Of a stretch of DNA of 64,000 nucleotides, positions 7,818 through 16,325 are shown piece by piece. Location: the NCBI RefSeq assembly GCF_014257025.1, contig NZ_JACMSF010000010.1:62001-126000 (forward strand), written 5' to 3'. The notes under the pieces were generated by a model, which worked only from the letters and a program-made list of their open reading frames with translations, had not been told where the DNA came from and made no database searches. The position numbers were made by a program, and so were the translations under genes. The DNA is from Streptomyces cupreus. Lineage in GTDB: Bacteria; Actinomycetota; Actinomycetes; Streptomycetales; Streptomycetaceae. Within the stretch, counting starts at the first letter, position 1; every line of letters starts with the position of its first letter.

Positions 7818-8858
7818 CTACCAGTCGCCGTCCTCCACCGGCTTCCCCTTGAGGGGCTTCACCTGGCCCGGAGCGGGCTGCTGCCAGGGCTCGTGGTCGT
7901 CGCCGATCCAGTCGCCGACCGGTTTCACGCCCTCCAGCGTGTCGGTGGGGGCGAGATCCTGCGCCTGGTCGTCGTAGTAGTCGAACCAGGGCAGCCCCGC
8001 GCGCGTGTAGGCCGCGCGGTCCACCGGGGACGGGGGCGGCTCCTCGCCGGTGATACGGCGCCACTCCGGGGGTGTCACCAGGTGGACGAAGACCCGGCCG
8101 GCCGGCTCCTCGGCCCAGTCCGTCGCCGGGCGGTCGTCCTTGTAGACCTCCTGACGCATCGAACCGCCGACGCCCAGGCCCATCGCCGGGGCGGACCGGG
8201 GCGCGGCTCCGGGCGCCGGCATCGCCGCCGGGGCGGGCGGCGGCGCCATCGCCATCGGCATCGCCACGCCGTACGCCCCCGGCGGGGTGAGCGCCCGCGC
8301 CCGCTCGGCCCGCAGCCGCTCCTCCTCGCGCCAGCGGGCGAGCGCCTTCGCGCCGAGCGGGAACGTCTGGAGCTGGACGCCGCCCCAGACCTCCTCGCCG
8401 GTCACCTGGCCCTCCACGGTGGCGCCGAGGCCGAGCGGTACGGCCACGAACTGGCGGACCGTGCCCTTGCCGGAGTTGATGCCGTCCAGCCAGGGCTGAC
8501 GGGGGAGCACGACGTAGTTCTGCGGCTTTCGGGTCAGCCGGTTGCTCCACGGCTTGCCGGAGACCGCGCACACCTTGCCGACCCCGACCTGGAGCGCCGC
8601 GGGCTCGACGGTGCCGGCGAAGCTCAGCCACATCGCCTCGCGCAGATACATCGGCAGCATCACCCCGCCGCGCGCCCGCCACGCCTCGGGAACCGTGTCC
8701 GGGTAGTCCGAAACCCGCCGCAGCGGGAACTCGCCAAGACCCGGCGGCAGCGGATGCGTCCCCGTCTCCGGCAGCCGCAGGGTGCGGACGAACCGCACCG
8801 CCACCCCGCCCGGCAGCCGCAAGGTGTTCCCGTCGATCCGTACGCCGTCGCCGCTCAT
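7818..8858 (-). CDS. Conserved hypothetical protein with Ala/Pro/Met-rich linker
   Basis: Product of 346 residues, not assigned to a family. The ATG at 8858 is preferred over the GTG at 8864 because the GAGGGG motif is then about 9 bases away. Residues about 1-190 form a beta-rich N-terminal region (LPGGVAVRFVRTLRLPETG), a low-complexity Ala/Pro/Met linker follows at about 195-225, and a C-terminal region contains RVFVHLVTPPEWRRITGEEPPP. No signal peptide or membrane helix is evident. It lies between a lactonase (74 bases downstream) and an FUSC exporter (upstream) on the same strand. Function unknown. Confidence 0.6.
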   Translation of the reverse strand: MSGDGVRIDGNTLRLPGGVAVRFVRTLRLPETGTHPLPPGLGEFPLRRVSDYPDTVPEAWRARGGVMLPMYLREAMWLSFAGTVEPAALQVGVGKVCAVSGKPWSNRLTRKPQNYVVLPRQPWLDGINSGKGTVRQFVAVPLGLGATVEGQVTGEEVWGGVQLQTFPLGAKALARWREEERLRAERARALTPPGAYGVAMPMAMAPPPAPAAMPAPGAAPRSAPAMGLGVGGSMRQEVYKDDRPATDWAEEPAGRVFVHLVTPPEWRRITGEEPPPSPVDRAAYTRAGLPWFDYYDDQAQDLAPTDTLEGVKPVGDWIGDDHEPWQQPAPGQVKPLKGKPVEDGDW

Positions 8859-8872
8859 CCACACGCCCCCTC

Positions 8873-8889
8873 AGGTGACTTCGTCACCT
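8873..8889. promoter_or_regulatory. Perfect palindrome AGGTGAC-TTC-GTCACCT
   Basis: Seven-base arms around a 3-base centre, covering the stop codon of the FUSC gene and lying 15 bases before the next start on the same strand. It could be an operator for the downstream hypothetical gene or a short intercistronic hairpin. Confidence 0.45.
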
Positions 8890-10125
8890 AGAACGACGGA
8901 CCGAGGCCAGACGGTTCCGGCCGTCCCGCATGCTCTCCTGGAACCGGGTCAGCCGCGGCATCCGCTCGCGCTGCTCGCGCGAGACCCGGTCCAGCTCCTC
9001 CAGCAGGCGGCGCGAGCGGTGCTCGGTGTCCAGCTCGTCGAGGATGCGGTTGACCTCGGTCAGCACCGCGCCGTGCAGCTGCCACTGGCGGGCGTCGCGC
9101 TGGACCTCCTCCAGCAGCAGCTGGGCGAGCTTGTCGCGGGTCGCCGTGGCATGGCGCAGCTCGGAGGCGAGCCGCTCCTCCGCGGACTCGGCGTTCTCGC
9201 TGACATGGGCGGTGACCAGCACCGCGAAGCTCACCACGGCGTCGGCGATCTCGGACAGCAACTGCTCCACCGCGGCACCGACCTCCGATGCGAACAGCGG
9301 GTCGGGATCGCGTTCCTTGGCCAGGTCGGTGAGGGTGCGGGCGATCACCCGCAGGACGACGGTGCAGATCTCCAGGGTGTCCAGGCCGGTGCGCAGCACC
9401 ACCCGGTGCAGCAGTCCCTCACGCACCCGAGGGTTGAGCCGCAGGCTGTCCTCGGCCTGCCGGAGCGCCGCGTCCACCTCGACGATGTCGTGGTCGAGCC
9501 GGCGTGCCTCGTGCAGCCGGGCCGCCGCGCGCTCCACGGGCGTACGGCCCGCGGCCTCCTCGCCCATGCTCAGCATCAACTGCCGCACCCGGCGGGCAAG
9601 ACCCTCGATGGACTCACCCGCCTCGCCCACCCACACCGGCGGGGCGAGCAGCAGATTGCAGCCGAGCCCGACGACCGCGCCGATCAGCGTCTCCAAGACC
9701 CGTGCCCACGCCGTGTCGCCGACGGTCGTCACCCCGAGCACCAGCATCGCGCTGATCGCCACCTCGGGCACGTACTCGTCCACCCGGACCAGATGACCGA
9801 CCGCCAGCGAGGCCACGATCAGCAGGGCCAGGCTCCACCAGGTCAGACCCACCAGGAGGCTGAAGGCGATGGCGACGAGGACTCCGGCCACCACGGAGTT
9901 CACCCGGCGCACGCCGTTGGTGAGCGTCGCGTAGAGGGTGACCTGGACGACCAGCAGCGCCGTCAGGGGCGCGGTGAGCGGGGCATTCTCGGGGCTCAGC
10001 TGCAGCGCGATGACGTAGGCGACCGTCGCCGCGGCCGCCGACCGCAGGGTCTGGACGACGACGGGGTCCCGGCGCAGCTTCACCAGCCGCTCCCGGGACA
10101 CCCGCCACTCCCGTACGTCACGCAT
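8884..10125 (-). CDS. FUSC/aromatic acid exporter family membrane protein
   Basis: Product of 413 residues. The N-terminal about 160 residues contain about six hydrophobic segments (for example VAYVIALQL, ALLVVQVTLYATL, VVAGVLVAIAFSLLVGL, LIGAVVGLGCNLLLAPP), matching the membrane half of FUSC/ArAE-type exporters (DUF939). The C-terminal half is soluble and helical, with long runs of charged heptads. The family exports aromatic carboxylic acids or related organic anions, but many members are uncharacterised. The stop lies inside the palindrome at 8873-8889. Substrate is not predictable. Confidence 0.8.
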   Translation of the reverse strand: MRDVREWRVSRERLVKLRRDPVVVQTLRSAAAATVAYVIALQLSPENAPLTAPLTALLVVQVTLYATLTNGVRRVNSVVAGVLVAIAFSLLVGLTWWSLALLIVASLAVGHLVRVDEYVPEVAISAMLVLGVTTVGDTAWARVLETLIGAVVGLGCNLLLAPPVWVGEAGESIEGLARRVRQLMLSMGEEAAGRTPVERAAARLHEARRLDHDIVEVDAALRQAEDSLRLNPRVREGLLHRVVLRTGLDTLEICTVVLRVIARTLTDLAKERDPDPLFASEVGAAVEQLLSEIADAVVSFAVLVTAHVSENAESAEERLASELRHATATRDKLAQLLLEEVQRDARQWQLHGAVLTEVNRILDELDTEHRSRRLLEELDRVSREQRERMPRLTRFQESMRDGRNRLASVRRSR

Positions 10126-10325
10126 TCTTGGGCTGTTCCCCTCTCACGGAGCACCGAACGTGCCGAGACCGGACATGCGGAACGTGACTGTCCGCAAGGA
10201 GGCCAACATTGATCGAACAGGGGGTCACCTGGCAAGAGGCAGGAGGACGCACGAGCGGCGGACCGCGTGGGTCCCGACCCTGTTCATCATCCCCGGCACC
10301 GCGACGTCCGTCCTCCCGACCGGGC

Positions 10326-10820
10326 TCAGACGTACAGCTTGTCCAGGAAGGCGGTGAGATTGCCCTCGGTCCGTGCGATCTGCTCCTCCAGCGTGAGGCT
10401 CTCCTCGAAGCGGGCCCCCGAATCCGGGACCTTCCTGCCGCGGACGTAGAGGGAGCAGGCGAGGTCGGTGCACATGTACAGGCCGACCGAGTTGCCCTCG
10501 CGACCCGCCGAGCCGGCCTTGCGGGCGGTCATCAGGGAGACCCCGCCGCCCCGATGGGTGGTGAGGCACAGCGAGCACATACTGCGGTGCAGGAACCCGC
10601 GCTGAGAGGAGGGAAACCGGAGCGTGACCCCGACGAGCTGCCCGTCCCTCTCGGTGACGAGACAGCACCGGTCGGGCGCCCCCGGATCTCGCCAGCCGAG
10701 GAAGTCCAGATCGGCCCAGGGAAGTTGATCGAGATCCCGCGGCACGGCGAGCCGCTTGGCCTCGCCCTTCGAGCAGTTGACAAAGGAGTCGCGGATCTCG
10801 GGCTCGGTGAGTGCTCTCAT
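10326..10820 (-). CDS. FBP (FusB-like, EF-G-binding) zinc-finger domain protein
   Basis: Product of 164 residues matching the treble-clef zinc-finger 'FBP' C-terminal family. Likely zinc ligands are the CxxC in RSMCSLCLTTH (about residues 88-98) and the Cys pair in YMCTDLACS (about 122-131). FusB/FusC relatives bind EF-G and release stalled complexes, giving fusidic acid tolerance; many actinobacterial homologues are chromosomal with unknown roles. A perfect palindrome sits 35 bases upstream of the start in the promoter zone. The family call is strong; resistance function is inferred. Confidence 0.82.
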   Translation of the reverse strand: MRALTEPEIRDSFVNCSKGEAKRLAVPRDLDQLPWADLDFLGWRDPGAPDRCCLVTERDGQLVGVTLRFPSSQRGFLHRSMCSLCLTTHRGGGVSLMTARKAGSAGREGNSVGLYMCTDLACSLYVRGRKVPDSGARFEESLTLEEQIARTEGNLTAFLDKLYV

Positions 10821-10854
10821 GGGGGCCTCCTGGGGGTGCGTGCTGTATCTTTAG

Positions 10855-10873
10855 AACCTAGGGATCCTAGGTT
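10855..10873. promoter_or_regulatory. Palindromic operator upstream of the FBP gene
   Basis: AACCTAGGGATCCTAGGTT has perfect 8-base arms around GAT. On the minus strand it lies 35 bases upstream of the FBP start, immediately before an AT-rich TAAAGAT stretch that could be a -10 element. Position and symmetry suggest a repressor or activator site; the regulator is not identified. Confidence 0.5.
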
Positions 10874-11101
10874 TCTGGCTAAAGCCAAGCGTAATCCCCC
10901 GATAGGGGCCAGTGAATTTCGATGCCACCCGGGGTGTGCCGGATGACCGGGGGACAAGGTGGCGGATTCATGGGCACGGGTCCGGCGCACCCTGAGCGTG
11001 AAACGGGCGGGTCGCGGTCGCGTCCCATTGCTCCTATGCCAAACAGCCAATGCGAGGGGGTTCACGTGGTCGTGTGAGGCTTGGGCATCGTGCTGGAGGG
11101 C

Positions 11102-11500
11102 TCAATAGACGACGTCGGACAGTCGACGTTCGAGGGCGTGCGGAGGGCTTCGGTCGTGGTGTCGCCGGAGTCCTGTCGTCGCTTCAGATAGGCGCGTGCG
11201 TCGGGGTGGTGGTGCGCCTGGGTGACCGCGATCTGTTCAGGGCTGTGTTGAGTTGACGGTTTCCGACGCGACTGAGGCGGTGCCGTTCGTGGTTGTCCGA
11301 CCACAGGGGCAGGGGCGCTCTCCCCCAGCATCTTCGCGGCGTGAGCGTGCCACAGCCGGGGATTTCAAGCAGGGTCGCGCCGAGCACTTCGATGCTGCCG
11401 GTGATCTCCGCGTCCAGGTCGTTGATCTCCTCAGTCAGTGCTTGGCAGCGGGCCCGGCACCTGCTGGCCAGGCGGGCGACGACGCCGTCGGCCTGCGGAG
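11102..11500 (-). pseudogene. IS110-family transposase remnant (C-terminal part, frameshifted)
   Basis: Reading in three frames on the minus strand recovers consecutive pieces typical of the C-terminal half of IS110-type transposases: LLEIPGCGTLT, then SRVGNRQLNTALNR, then HHHPDARAYLKRRQDSGD, and finally ERRLSDVVY followed directly by a stop at 11102-11104. At least two frameshifts separate these pieces and the N-terminal RuvC-like half is missing, so it is dead. The rest of the 825-bp gap between 10821 and 11645 shows no gene besides the palindrome at 10855. The remnant marks the left side of an accessory segment that continues to about 16.3 kb. Confidence 0.8.
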
Positions 11501-11645
11501 GAAGTCCGCCACCACGGCGGTCAGCCCGTCGCGTGGCATTGCGTGTCAAGCGTTCAGAGGCAGCCGTGCCCCTCATTCCCCCTGCACGACCGAGCCCCCT
11601 GCACGGCCCTCCTTGGGTCGTGCAGGGGCCCACTGCCGTGTCGGG

Positions 11646-12224
11646 TCAGCGCAGTTCGCCGAGCGTACTGCGCAGCCAGTCCAGCGGATCTGTCTCCAGC
11701 AGCTGGTCTGCGAGCGCGTTGGCCGTCTTCGTGATGAGACGACCGCGGCTGTTGTCAATCCACCGCTGCGCGAGCTCGTAGCCCTGGGCTTTGTACTCGA
11801 TGCCCTGCAGCATGCATTCCAGCTTGTCCGCGTCCCGTGCGCAGATCGCCTCGGCGGACTCCCGAGCCTCGTACTCCGCCACCAGGTCCCGGACGGTCGA
11901 GGCGAGGACCTCCGGCATGCCCGCCGTCTGGTCGGCGGTGACGGCCTGCGGATCGGGCTCGTCGGCGTACTTCTTCGCGAGGTGGTTGAGGTCGCCGGTG
12001 CGCGTTTCCTGCGAGTCGTGCCAGACAGCCAGGAACGCGGCGCGTGCCGGGTCGGCGCCTTCCAACTTGGCGATCACGGACGCGATCAGCGAGGTGCGCC
12101 AGGCGTGCTCGGCTACGCTCTCTGGATCGCGCACGCCTGCCATCCACCACCCGGTGCGCTTCGATTGCTTGAGCGTCCCCGCTTCGTACAGGAACCGTGC
12201 CACCTGGGCCAGCTCATCGGTCAC
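11646..12224 (-). CDS. HD-domain phosphohydrolase (YfbR-like)
   Basis: Product of 192 residues from the GTG at 12224, chosen because AGGAGA lies 7 bases upstream. Metal-binding residues of the HD superfamily are visible: His in VAEHAWRTS, His-Asp in AVWHDSQE, and a later Asp in CARDADKLE. The arrangement resembles 5'-deoxynucleotidase YfbR and related HD proteins acting on nucleotides. It starts 13 bases after the XRE regulator gene on the same strand, so the pair forms an operon. A nucleotide substrate is inferred only from the family. Confidence 0.8.
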   Translation of the reverse strand: MTDELAQVARFLYEAGTLKQSKRTGWWMAGVRDPESVAEHAWRTSLIASVIAKLEGADPARAAFLAVWHDSQETRTGDLNHLAKKYADEPDPQAVTADQTAGMPEVLASTVRDLVAEYEARESAEAICARDADKLECMLQGIEYKAQGYELAQRWIDNSRGRLITKTANALADQLLETDPLDWLRSTLGELR

Positions 12225-12237
12225 GGTTGGTCTCCTC

Positions 12238-13353
12238 TCACGCCTCGGCAAGGCGGATTGCGTACGTGATGCTCTCCAACTCGCGACGAGCGCGAGCCGT
12301 TAGCCCCGGGCTATCCAACATCACTGGCAGCCGATCGCGCAGCGCCCGGCTGGCAGCGCCGGACTTCAGGAGGTTCGGACGGATGGCGAGCAGTGACCAC
12401 AGCGAGTGGATGTTCAGGTCCACGTAACCATGCTGGGGTGCGAGCCCGTGGGTCAGGTGCAAGAGCAGCTTGTCCCCGGGCCAGGGCCCTGGTGTCCGGG
12501 AGGCCATGAAGTCGTCGGACAACTGGAGGTGAGTGTTCTCGCCCACCCAGTACGCCCAGTAATTGAGGTTCGCCGCCTCGCCGACGTCGTCGTCGACCAG
12601 CTCGGAGTCGATGAAGTAACTCATCCGGTCCCGGTCCCCCTGCCGTGCAGCGACCGCTGCCACGGAGCGTGAATTGAGCCAGTCGATCAGCCAGCCGCTG
12701 GGCCGCTCTGTGGCCTGCTGGTGGGCCAGCCACTCGGCAGTGTCCGCCTGGTCGTCGTAGCCGGACAGGTACAGGGCCTGGCGGCGTAACAGGAACTGGT
12801 CCTCACCGCGGGCCTGTTCGGCCGTGTGTCGCATCCGCTGGAAGAACCGGCGCCGGTCGTTGATGGCCAGTTCGGGGGCCGGCGGAACCGGGCCACGGCG
12901 AGGCCGCGGTGGAACAGGCAAGTCGACCACGGCCTGCGGCGGCACGCGGTTGAGTGGCCAAGCGAGCACCGCGACCAGGTCGCGTTGCATGACCCAGGCG
13001 CCCAGAGGGCTCTCGGCGACAGGTGTCTCTTCGTCCAGGGCACTCGTCAGGAGCACATCCGCCTCCATGGCTCGCTCAAGCGCCTGCAGGAGTGTCGGGG
13101 CAGTGCCCAGTTGCATCAGGCGGTGGCGCAGTACGAGCATCTGCCCGACGGGGATGGCTGTGAGCGGTCGTCGCCCGGACTCCCAGCCTGCGACCGTGTC
13201 CGGTGAGACATTGAGCTGCTCGGCAATGGCCTCCTGCGTGAGGCCGAGTTGCTCTCGGATGACCCGGAACACGTACCCGGTGATGACCCCGACACGGGGC
13301 CGCGAGGCCGAACCCCGACTGCCAGTCAGGGTTTCGCCTGAGCTCGACGGCAT
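12238..13353 (-). CDS. XRE-family regulator with long C-terminal domain
   Basis: Product of 371 residues from the ATG at 13353 (the frame extends to a TTG at 13365). The XRE helix-turn-helix is at about residues 15-70 ([35 protein letters not shown]). The roughly 300-residue C-terminal part, with [21 protein letters not shown], is typical of large Streptomyces XRE proteins but has no assigned function. It heads a two-gene operon with the HD protein and is divergent from the DUF6415/peptide/methyltransferase operon at 13480, which it probably controls through the repeat at 13429-13443. Confidence 0.82.
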   Translation of the reverse strand: MPSSSGETLTGSRGSASRPRVGVITGYVFRVIREQLGLTQEAIAEQLNVSPDTVAGWESGRRPLTAIPVGQMLVLRHRLMQLGTAPTLLQALERAMEADVLLTSALDEETPVAESPLGAWVMQRDLVAVLAWPLNRVPPQAVVDLPVPPRPRRGPVPPAPELAINDRRRFFQRMRHTAEQARGEDQFLLRRQALYLSGYDDQADTAEWLAHQQATERPSGWLIDWLNSRSVAAVAARQGDRDRMSYFIDSELVDDDVGEAANLNYWAYWVGENTHLQLSDDFMASRTPGPWPGDKLLLHLTHGLAPQHGYVDLNIHSLWSLLAIRPNLLKSGAASRALRDRLPVMLDSPGLTARARRELESITYAIRLAEA

Positions 13354-13402
13354 GAAATCCACCAATCCCCGCGCAGTATCACGTTCTTACCTGTACCGAC
13401 GG

Positions 13403-13448
13403 TCACTTCAGGCCGTGATAGCTACTTCCTACCGTGAAGGTAGTCACC
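13403..13448. promoter_or_regulatory. Divergent regulatory region with inverted repeat
   Basis: The 126-bp gap between the XRE gene and the + strand operon contains CTACC-GTGAA-GGTAG (13429-13443) inside a longer imperfectly symmetric stretch with GTCACTT and AGTCACCT elements. A TATACG-like -10 follows at about 13459. Binding by the adjacent XRE protein is inferred. Confidence 0.4.
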
Positions 13449-13479
13449 TAACAACTGAGCGTATACGGAAGGCGCTGCC

Positions 13480-14007
13480 GTGGAATCCCAAGTGCCTATG
13501 AGTACCCCACCGCATGACACCCCTTCGAACACCGAGCGATGGCTACTCTCCGCGCACCCCTCCCCTGCCGCGGTGCGCCGGGAATGGGACAGCGCCGCCA
13601 GGCTTGCCCTCGTCCCGCTGGGGCGGCACTTCGACGCGGTTCGCATCCCCGCGGCCATCGCCCACCTCGCCTTCGCCAGCCATGATCAGGCGGTCGTGGC
13701 TCGGAGGCTGGCGCGGCACATGCACGGCGGACCCGTCATCCACGACCCCGAGAGCCGCCGCTACTACGCCCTCGTCCCGCCCGGCACCGCGGAGGAATGG
13801 CGGGCGCCCGCCGCCCAGTGCCTCGGGGAGGGCACCTACCTTGGCGTCCCCCGCCCCGACCTCACTGAGCTGGACCAGGGAACGCTCTGCTCGTACTGGG
13901 CAGTGCCCGTTTCCCGGCCGGGCAAGCTCTGCCAGGTGTCGGACGTGCTGATGCTGGCCATGGTGGGCCGCTGCCTCGCCGACGAGGACGGCGAGGCACT
14001 GTCATGA
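13480..14007 (+). CDS. Hypothetical protein of the DUF6415/methyltransferase operon
   Basis: Product of 175 residues; GTG at 13480 has GGAAGG upstream (an ATG at 13498 is the alternative). No domain is recognised with confidence. The C-terminal half reads LGVPRPDLTELDQG...SYWAVPVSRPGKLCQVSDVLMLAMVGRCL, a soluble protein with no signal peptide or membrane helix. Its stop overlaps the DUF6415 gene by four bases (ATGA), so both are translated together. Proteins like this appear next to XRE and DUF6415 genes in Streptomyces accessory loci. Role unknown. Confidence 0.65.
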   Translation: MESQVPMSTPPHDTPSNTERWLLSAHPSPAAVRREWDSAARLALVPLGRHFDAVRIPAAIAHLAFASHDQAVVARRLARHMHGGPVIHDPESRRYYALVPPGTAEEWRAPAAQCLGEGTYLGVPRPDLTELDQGTLCSYWAVPVSRPGKLCQVSDVLMLAMVGRCLADEDGEALS

Positions 14008-14504
14008 ACTCCGCCGAGAGCCGTGCGGACACGGGCGCACCGCCGGTGGACGTCGCCACGATTCGCGCCAGCGTCACCCAGGTGCTGCCGCCCGAGGTGA
14101 CCCCCACCGACCGGGCCACGCTGGAGACGCTGACCGGGATGCTGCGGGGCCACATGCAGCTGCTGATCCCCGAGGTCGAGCAGGCTGCCGCGAAGCAGCC
14201 CGCCGACGACGTGCCCCGGTACGTTGCGCTCGCCTGCGTCCGCGAGGCCCGGGGCAAGCTGGACGCCCGCCCCGTACTGATGCCGTCCGACGCCGTGGCG
14301 TACGTGCGCAGGCTCGGCCGGTCGCTGCTGGCCCTGTGCGATCACTACGAGACGCTTACTGGCGTCCGCGTGTGCCTGGCCTGCGACCAGCCCATCAGGC
14401 AGGGCGAATCGACACGGCCGTACGACCAGGTCAGCCCCTCCGGCGGGGCGGCGTTCTCGGGCCGGATCCACGACCACTGCGCCAACGCCGTCCGGATCCG
14501 CTGA
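14004..14504 (+). CDS. DUF6415 family natural product biosynthesis protein
   Basis: Product of 166 residues resembling the DUF6415 family, annotated in streptomycetes as natural-product associated. It has a helical N-terminal part and a C-terminal CLACDQPI motif followed by a late HDHC, so a Cys/His metal site is possible. It is translationally coupled to the gene before it, and 193 bases before the proline-rich peptide gene. Molecular function is not known; its position between an XRE-controlled promoter and a peptide/methyltransferase pair suggests an accessory role in peptide modification or regulation. Confidence 0.7.
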   Translation: MNSAESRADTGAPPVDVATIRASVTQVLPPEVTPTDRATLETLTGMLRGHMQLLIPEVEQAAAKQPADDVPRYVALACVREARGKLDARPVLMPSDAVAYVRRLGRSLLALCDHYETLTGVRVCLACDQPIRQGESTRPYDQVSPSGGAAFSGRIHDHCANAVRIR

Positions 14505-14697
14505 CCGGCGGCGCCTCCCCGGCGTGAAAGGGGCCTATGGCGACCGAATCGGGACAGGGTCGCACCCACGAACCCCCGTCCCGGCTCCCCGAACCTTGGA
14601 CAGGTCGAGCGGCCGGGACGGGCAAGACCCCCTTGGTCGACCGCATGAGGGTCGGCAGCCAGACGGGTTTCAGGAGAACAATGACGAAGGAGAGACT

Positions 14698-14814
14698 GTG
14701 CTTCACATCGTGACCAACGGCGGCGACGGGCTTCCGGGCGAACCTGCACCCCCGCCGCCCCCGCCCACCCCGGATGGCGGCCCCGGAGTCCCCAACCCGC
14801 CCAAGGCCGTCTGA
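14698..14814 (+). CDS. 38-residue proline-rich peptide, candidate RiPP precursor
   Basis: GTG at 14698 has AAGGAGA just upstream and encodes 38 residues ending at TGA 14812-14814. The N-terminal segment HIVTNGGDGLPGEP holds Asn-Gly and Asp-Gly pairs, the classic succinimide-forming dipeptides. A run of six prolines and a PDGGPGVPNPPKAV tail follow. There is no Cys, Ser or second acidic cluster, so lanthionine or graspetide chemistry is unlikely. Only three bases separate it from the start of a PIMT-like methyltransferase, suggesting that this peptide is its substrate. An ATG at 14681 in another frame would give only ten codons. Confidence 0.6.
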   Translation: MLHIVTNGGDGLPGEPAPPPPPPTPDGGPGVPNPPKAV

Positions 14815-14817
14815 GCA

Positions 14818-15999
14818 ATGACCATCAACGCTCACCAGGAGCGCCCCGGTCGTACCGAGTTGGCGCGCGTCCTCATGTCGCGGGGCGTGCTCTCTGCCGA
14901 TTGGGCCCCCTCGTTCGCGGCCGTGCCCCGCTCTTTCTTCCTCCCAGACCTCATGTGGCCCTTCGACATGGAGACGGGGCGGAGCCTTTCCGTGTCGCGT
15001 TTGGACGATGCGGACGCCTGGTTCCGGTACGCGGACGCCGACGTCCCGGTTGTCACGCAGTGGGACGACGGACAGCACTCCGGCGCCGGGCCGGGGCAGG
15101 TGTCCACCTCGTCGGCATCCATGCCGTCCGTCGTGTTCCGGATGCTGCGGGACCTGGACGTGCAGCCAGGAAACCGTGTCCTGGAAATCGGCACCGGCAC
15201 CGGATGGAACGCCGCGTTGCTGGCGTACAGGCTGGGGGCTGAGAACGTCGTCACCGTGGAAGTCGACGAGGCCGTTGCGACGGAGGCCCGTACGGCGCTG
15301 CATCACTTCGAGCTTCCGGTGCGGGTCATCTACGGCGACGGGCTCAGGGGATATCCCAAAGGGGGGCCGTACGACCGGATCATTGCCACCTGCGGCTTCC
15401 GGTCCATTCCGTTCGCGTGGGTCGAGCAGAGCCGACCGGGCGCGGTCATCGTGGCCCCGTGGGGGACTCACTACAGCAACGGCGATGCCGTAGCCCGGCT
15501 GGTTGTCCCGGAGGACGGAGCCAGCGCCACGGGAGCGTTCACCGGCCCTGTGGAGTTCATGAAGGCGCGGACCCAACGGCTCTTGCCCGTCGTGCACTCC
15601 GAGTACGTCACGGACAGCGTGGCCGACCGCGAGAAGTCGTCCACGCCGATCACGGAAGGCGAGTTCATGGGGGAACGGTTCAGCCCCCAGCGGTTTGCCC
15701 TGGGGCTCCGACTCCGACATTGCGTGCACGTCGTGGCCGAAAAGCGCGACGGCGCACGGCCTGTGTGGTTCTACGGGCTTGGCGACCGGTCGTGGGCGTG
15801 CGTGGTGTTCCGTGACGGCCAGGCGGAAGCGCAGGTCTGGCAATCCGGGCCGCGCAGGCTGTGGGACGAGGTGACCGCCACGCTCGACTGGTGGCGGGCG
15901 GCCGGCAAGCCGGGGTACGAGCGGTTCGGTCTCACCGTCACCGCCGAGGGCACACAGCGAGTCTGGCTGGACGACCCCTCAGACAGCTGGGAGGTCTGA
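14818..15999 (+). CDS. PIMT-like O-methyltransferase with C-terminal extension
   Basis: Product of 393 residues. Residues about 95-220 form a protein-L-isoaspartate O-methyltransferase-like Rossmann domain, with the SAM motif VLEIGTGTGWNAALLA, acidic VTVEVDEAV and YDRIIATCG. True repair PIMTs are about 210-230 residues; this one has about 170 extra C-terminal residues, as seen in RiPP-associated PIMT homologues (OlvSA-type, TgmC-type and FxLD-system enzymes) that methylate Asp side chains and drive aspartimide or isoaspartate formation. The start overlaps no gene and lies 3 bases after the 38-residue peptide, its probable substrate. Confidence 0.75.
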   Translation: MTINAHQERPGRTELARVLMSRGVLSADWAPSFAAVPRSFFLPDLMWPFDMETGRSLSVSRLDDADAWFRYADADVPVVTQWDDGQHSGAGPGQVSTSSASMPSVVFRMLRDLDVQPGNRVLEIGTGTGWNAALLAYRLGAENVVTVEVDEAVATEARTALHHFELPVRVIYGDGLRGYPKGGPYDRIIATCGFRSIPFAWVEQSRPGAVIVAPWGTHYSNGDAVARLVVPEDGASATGAFTGPVEFMKARTQRLLPVVHSEYVTDSVADREKSSTPITEGEFMGERFSPQRFALGLRLRHCVHVVAEKRDGARPVWFYGLGDRSWACVVFRDGQAEAQVWQSGPRRLWDEVTATLDWWRAAGKPGYERFGLTVTAEGTQRVWLDDPSDSWEV

Positions 16000-16086
16000 G
16001 TCGCTCAGGACCAGTCGCCACTGTTCGAGGCGATCGGGCCGAGGTCAGCCCACAAGAACGGCGAGAGATAACCCCGGGCCGAGGGC

Positions 16087-16236
16087 GAGGTCTCGCATAC
16101 CGACCAGCCTACGGGCGACCGTCCGCCGCTCAGTCCCCCAGGTCTGGCAGGTCGAGCCGGGCCAGCCGCTCGGGGGCGGCCAAGTGCAGGTCGAGGCCCA
16201 CCGAGTCGGGGACGAAGGTGTCGTCCAGGCGGGGTT
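16087..16236 (-). pseudogene. Decayed inverted copy of the SigJ-type sigma factor 3' end
   Basis: On the minus strand this stretch reads LDDTFVPDSVGLDL...PERLARLDLPDLGD-stop, splicing together pieces matching sigma-factor codons near 1911-1926, 1980-1997 and the last 15 codons of the gene at 1662-2558. Beyond the stop it continues through the same intergenic sequence into the first codons of the pentapeptide gene: 16087-16142 is identical, inverted, to 2546-2601 (56 bases). Internal deletions show it is a relic. It occupies most of the 326-bp gap between the methyltransferase and phosphotransferase genes; the rest shows nothing recognisable. Confidence 0.85.
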
Positions 16237-16325
16237 GGTTAATTCCGGTGCCGTCGGGAGACGTTTCGTACGCTGTACCGCATGCGTCGAGGACGTGTAC
16301 GCGGCTGGCTGACCGAGGGGGCAGG

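Noticed and set aside
14681..14713. Ten-codon frame starting at ATG 14681 upstream of the proline-rich peptide
   Set aside because: It has an AGGAG-like site but only ten codons in a different frame; a leader peptide cannot be shown, so it is not listed as a gene.
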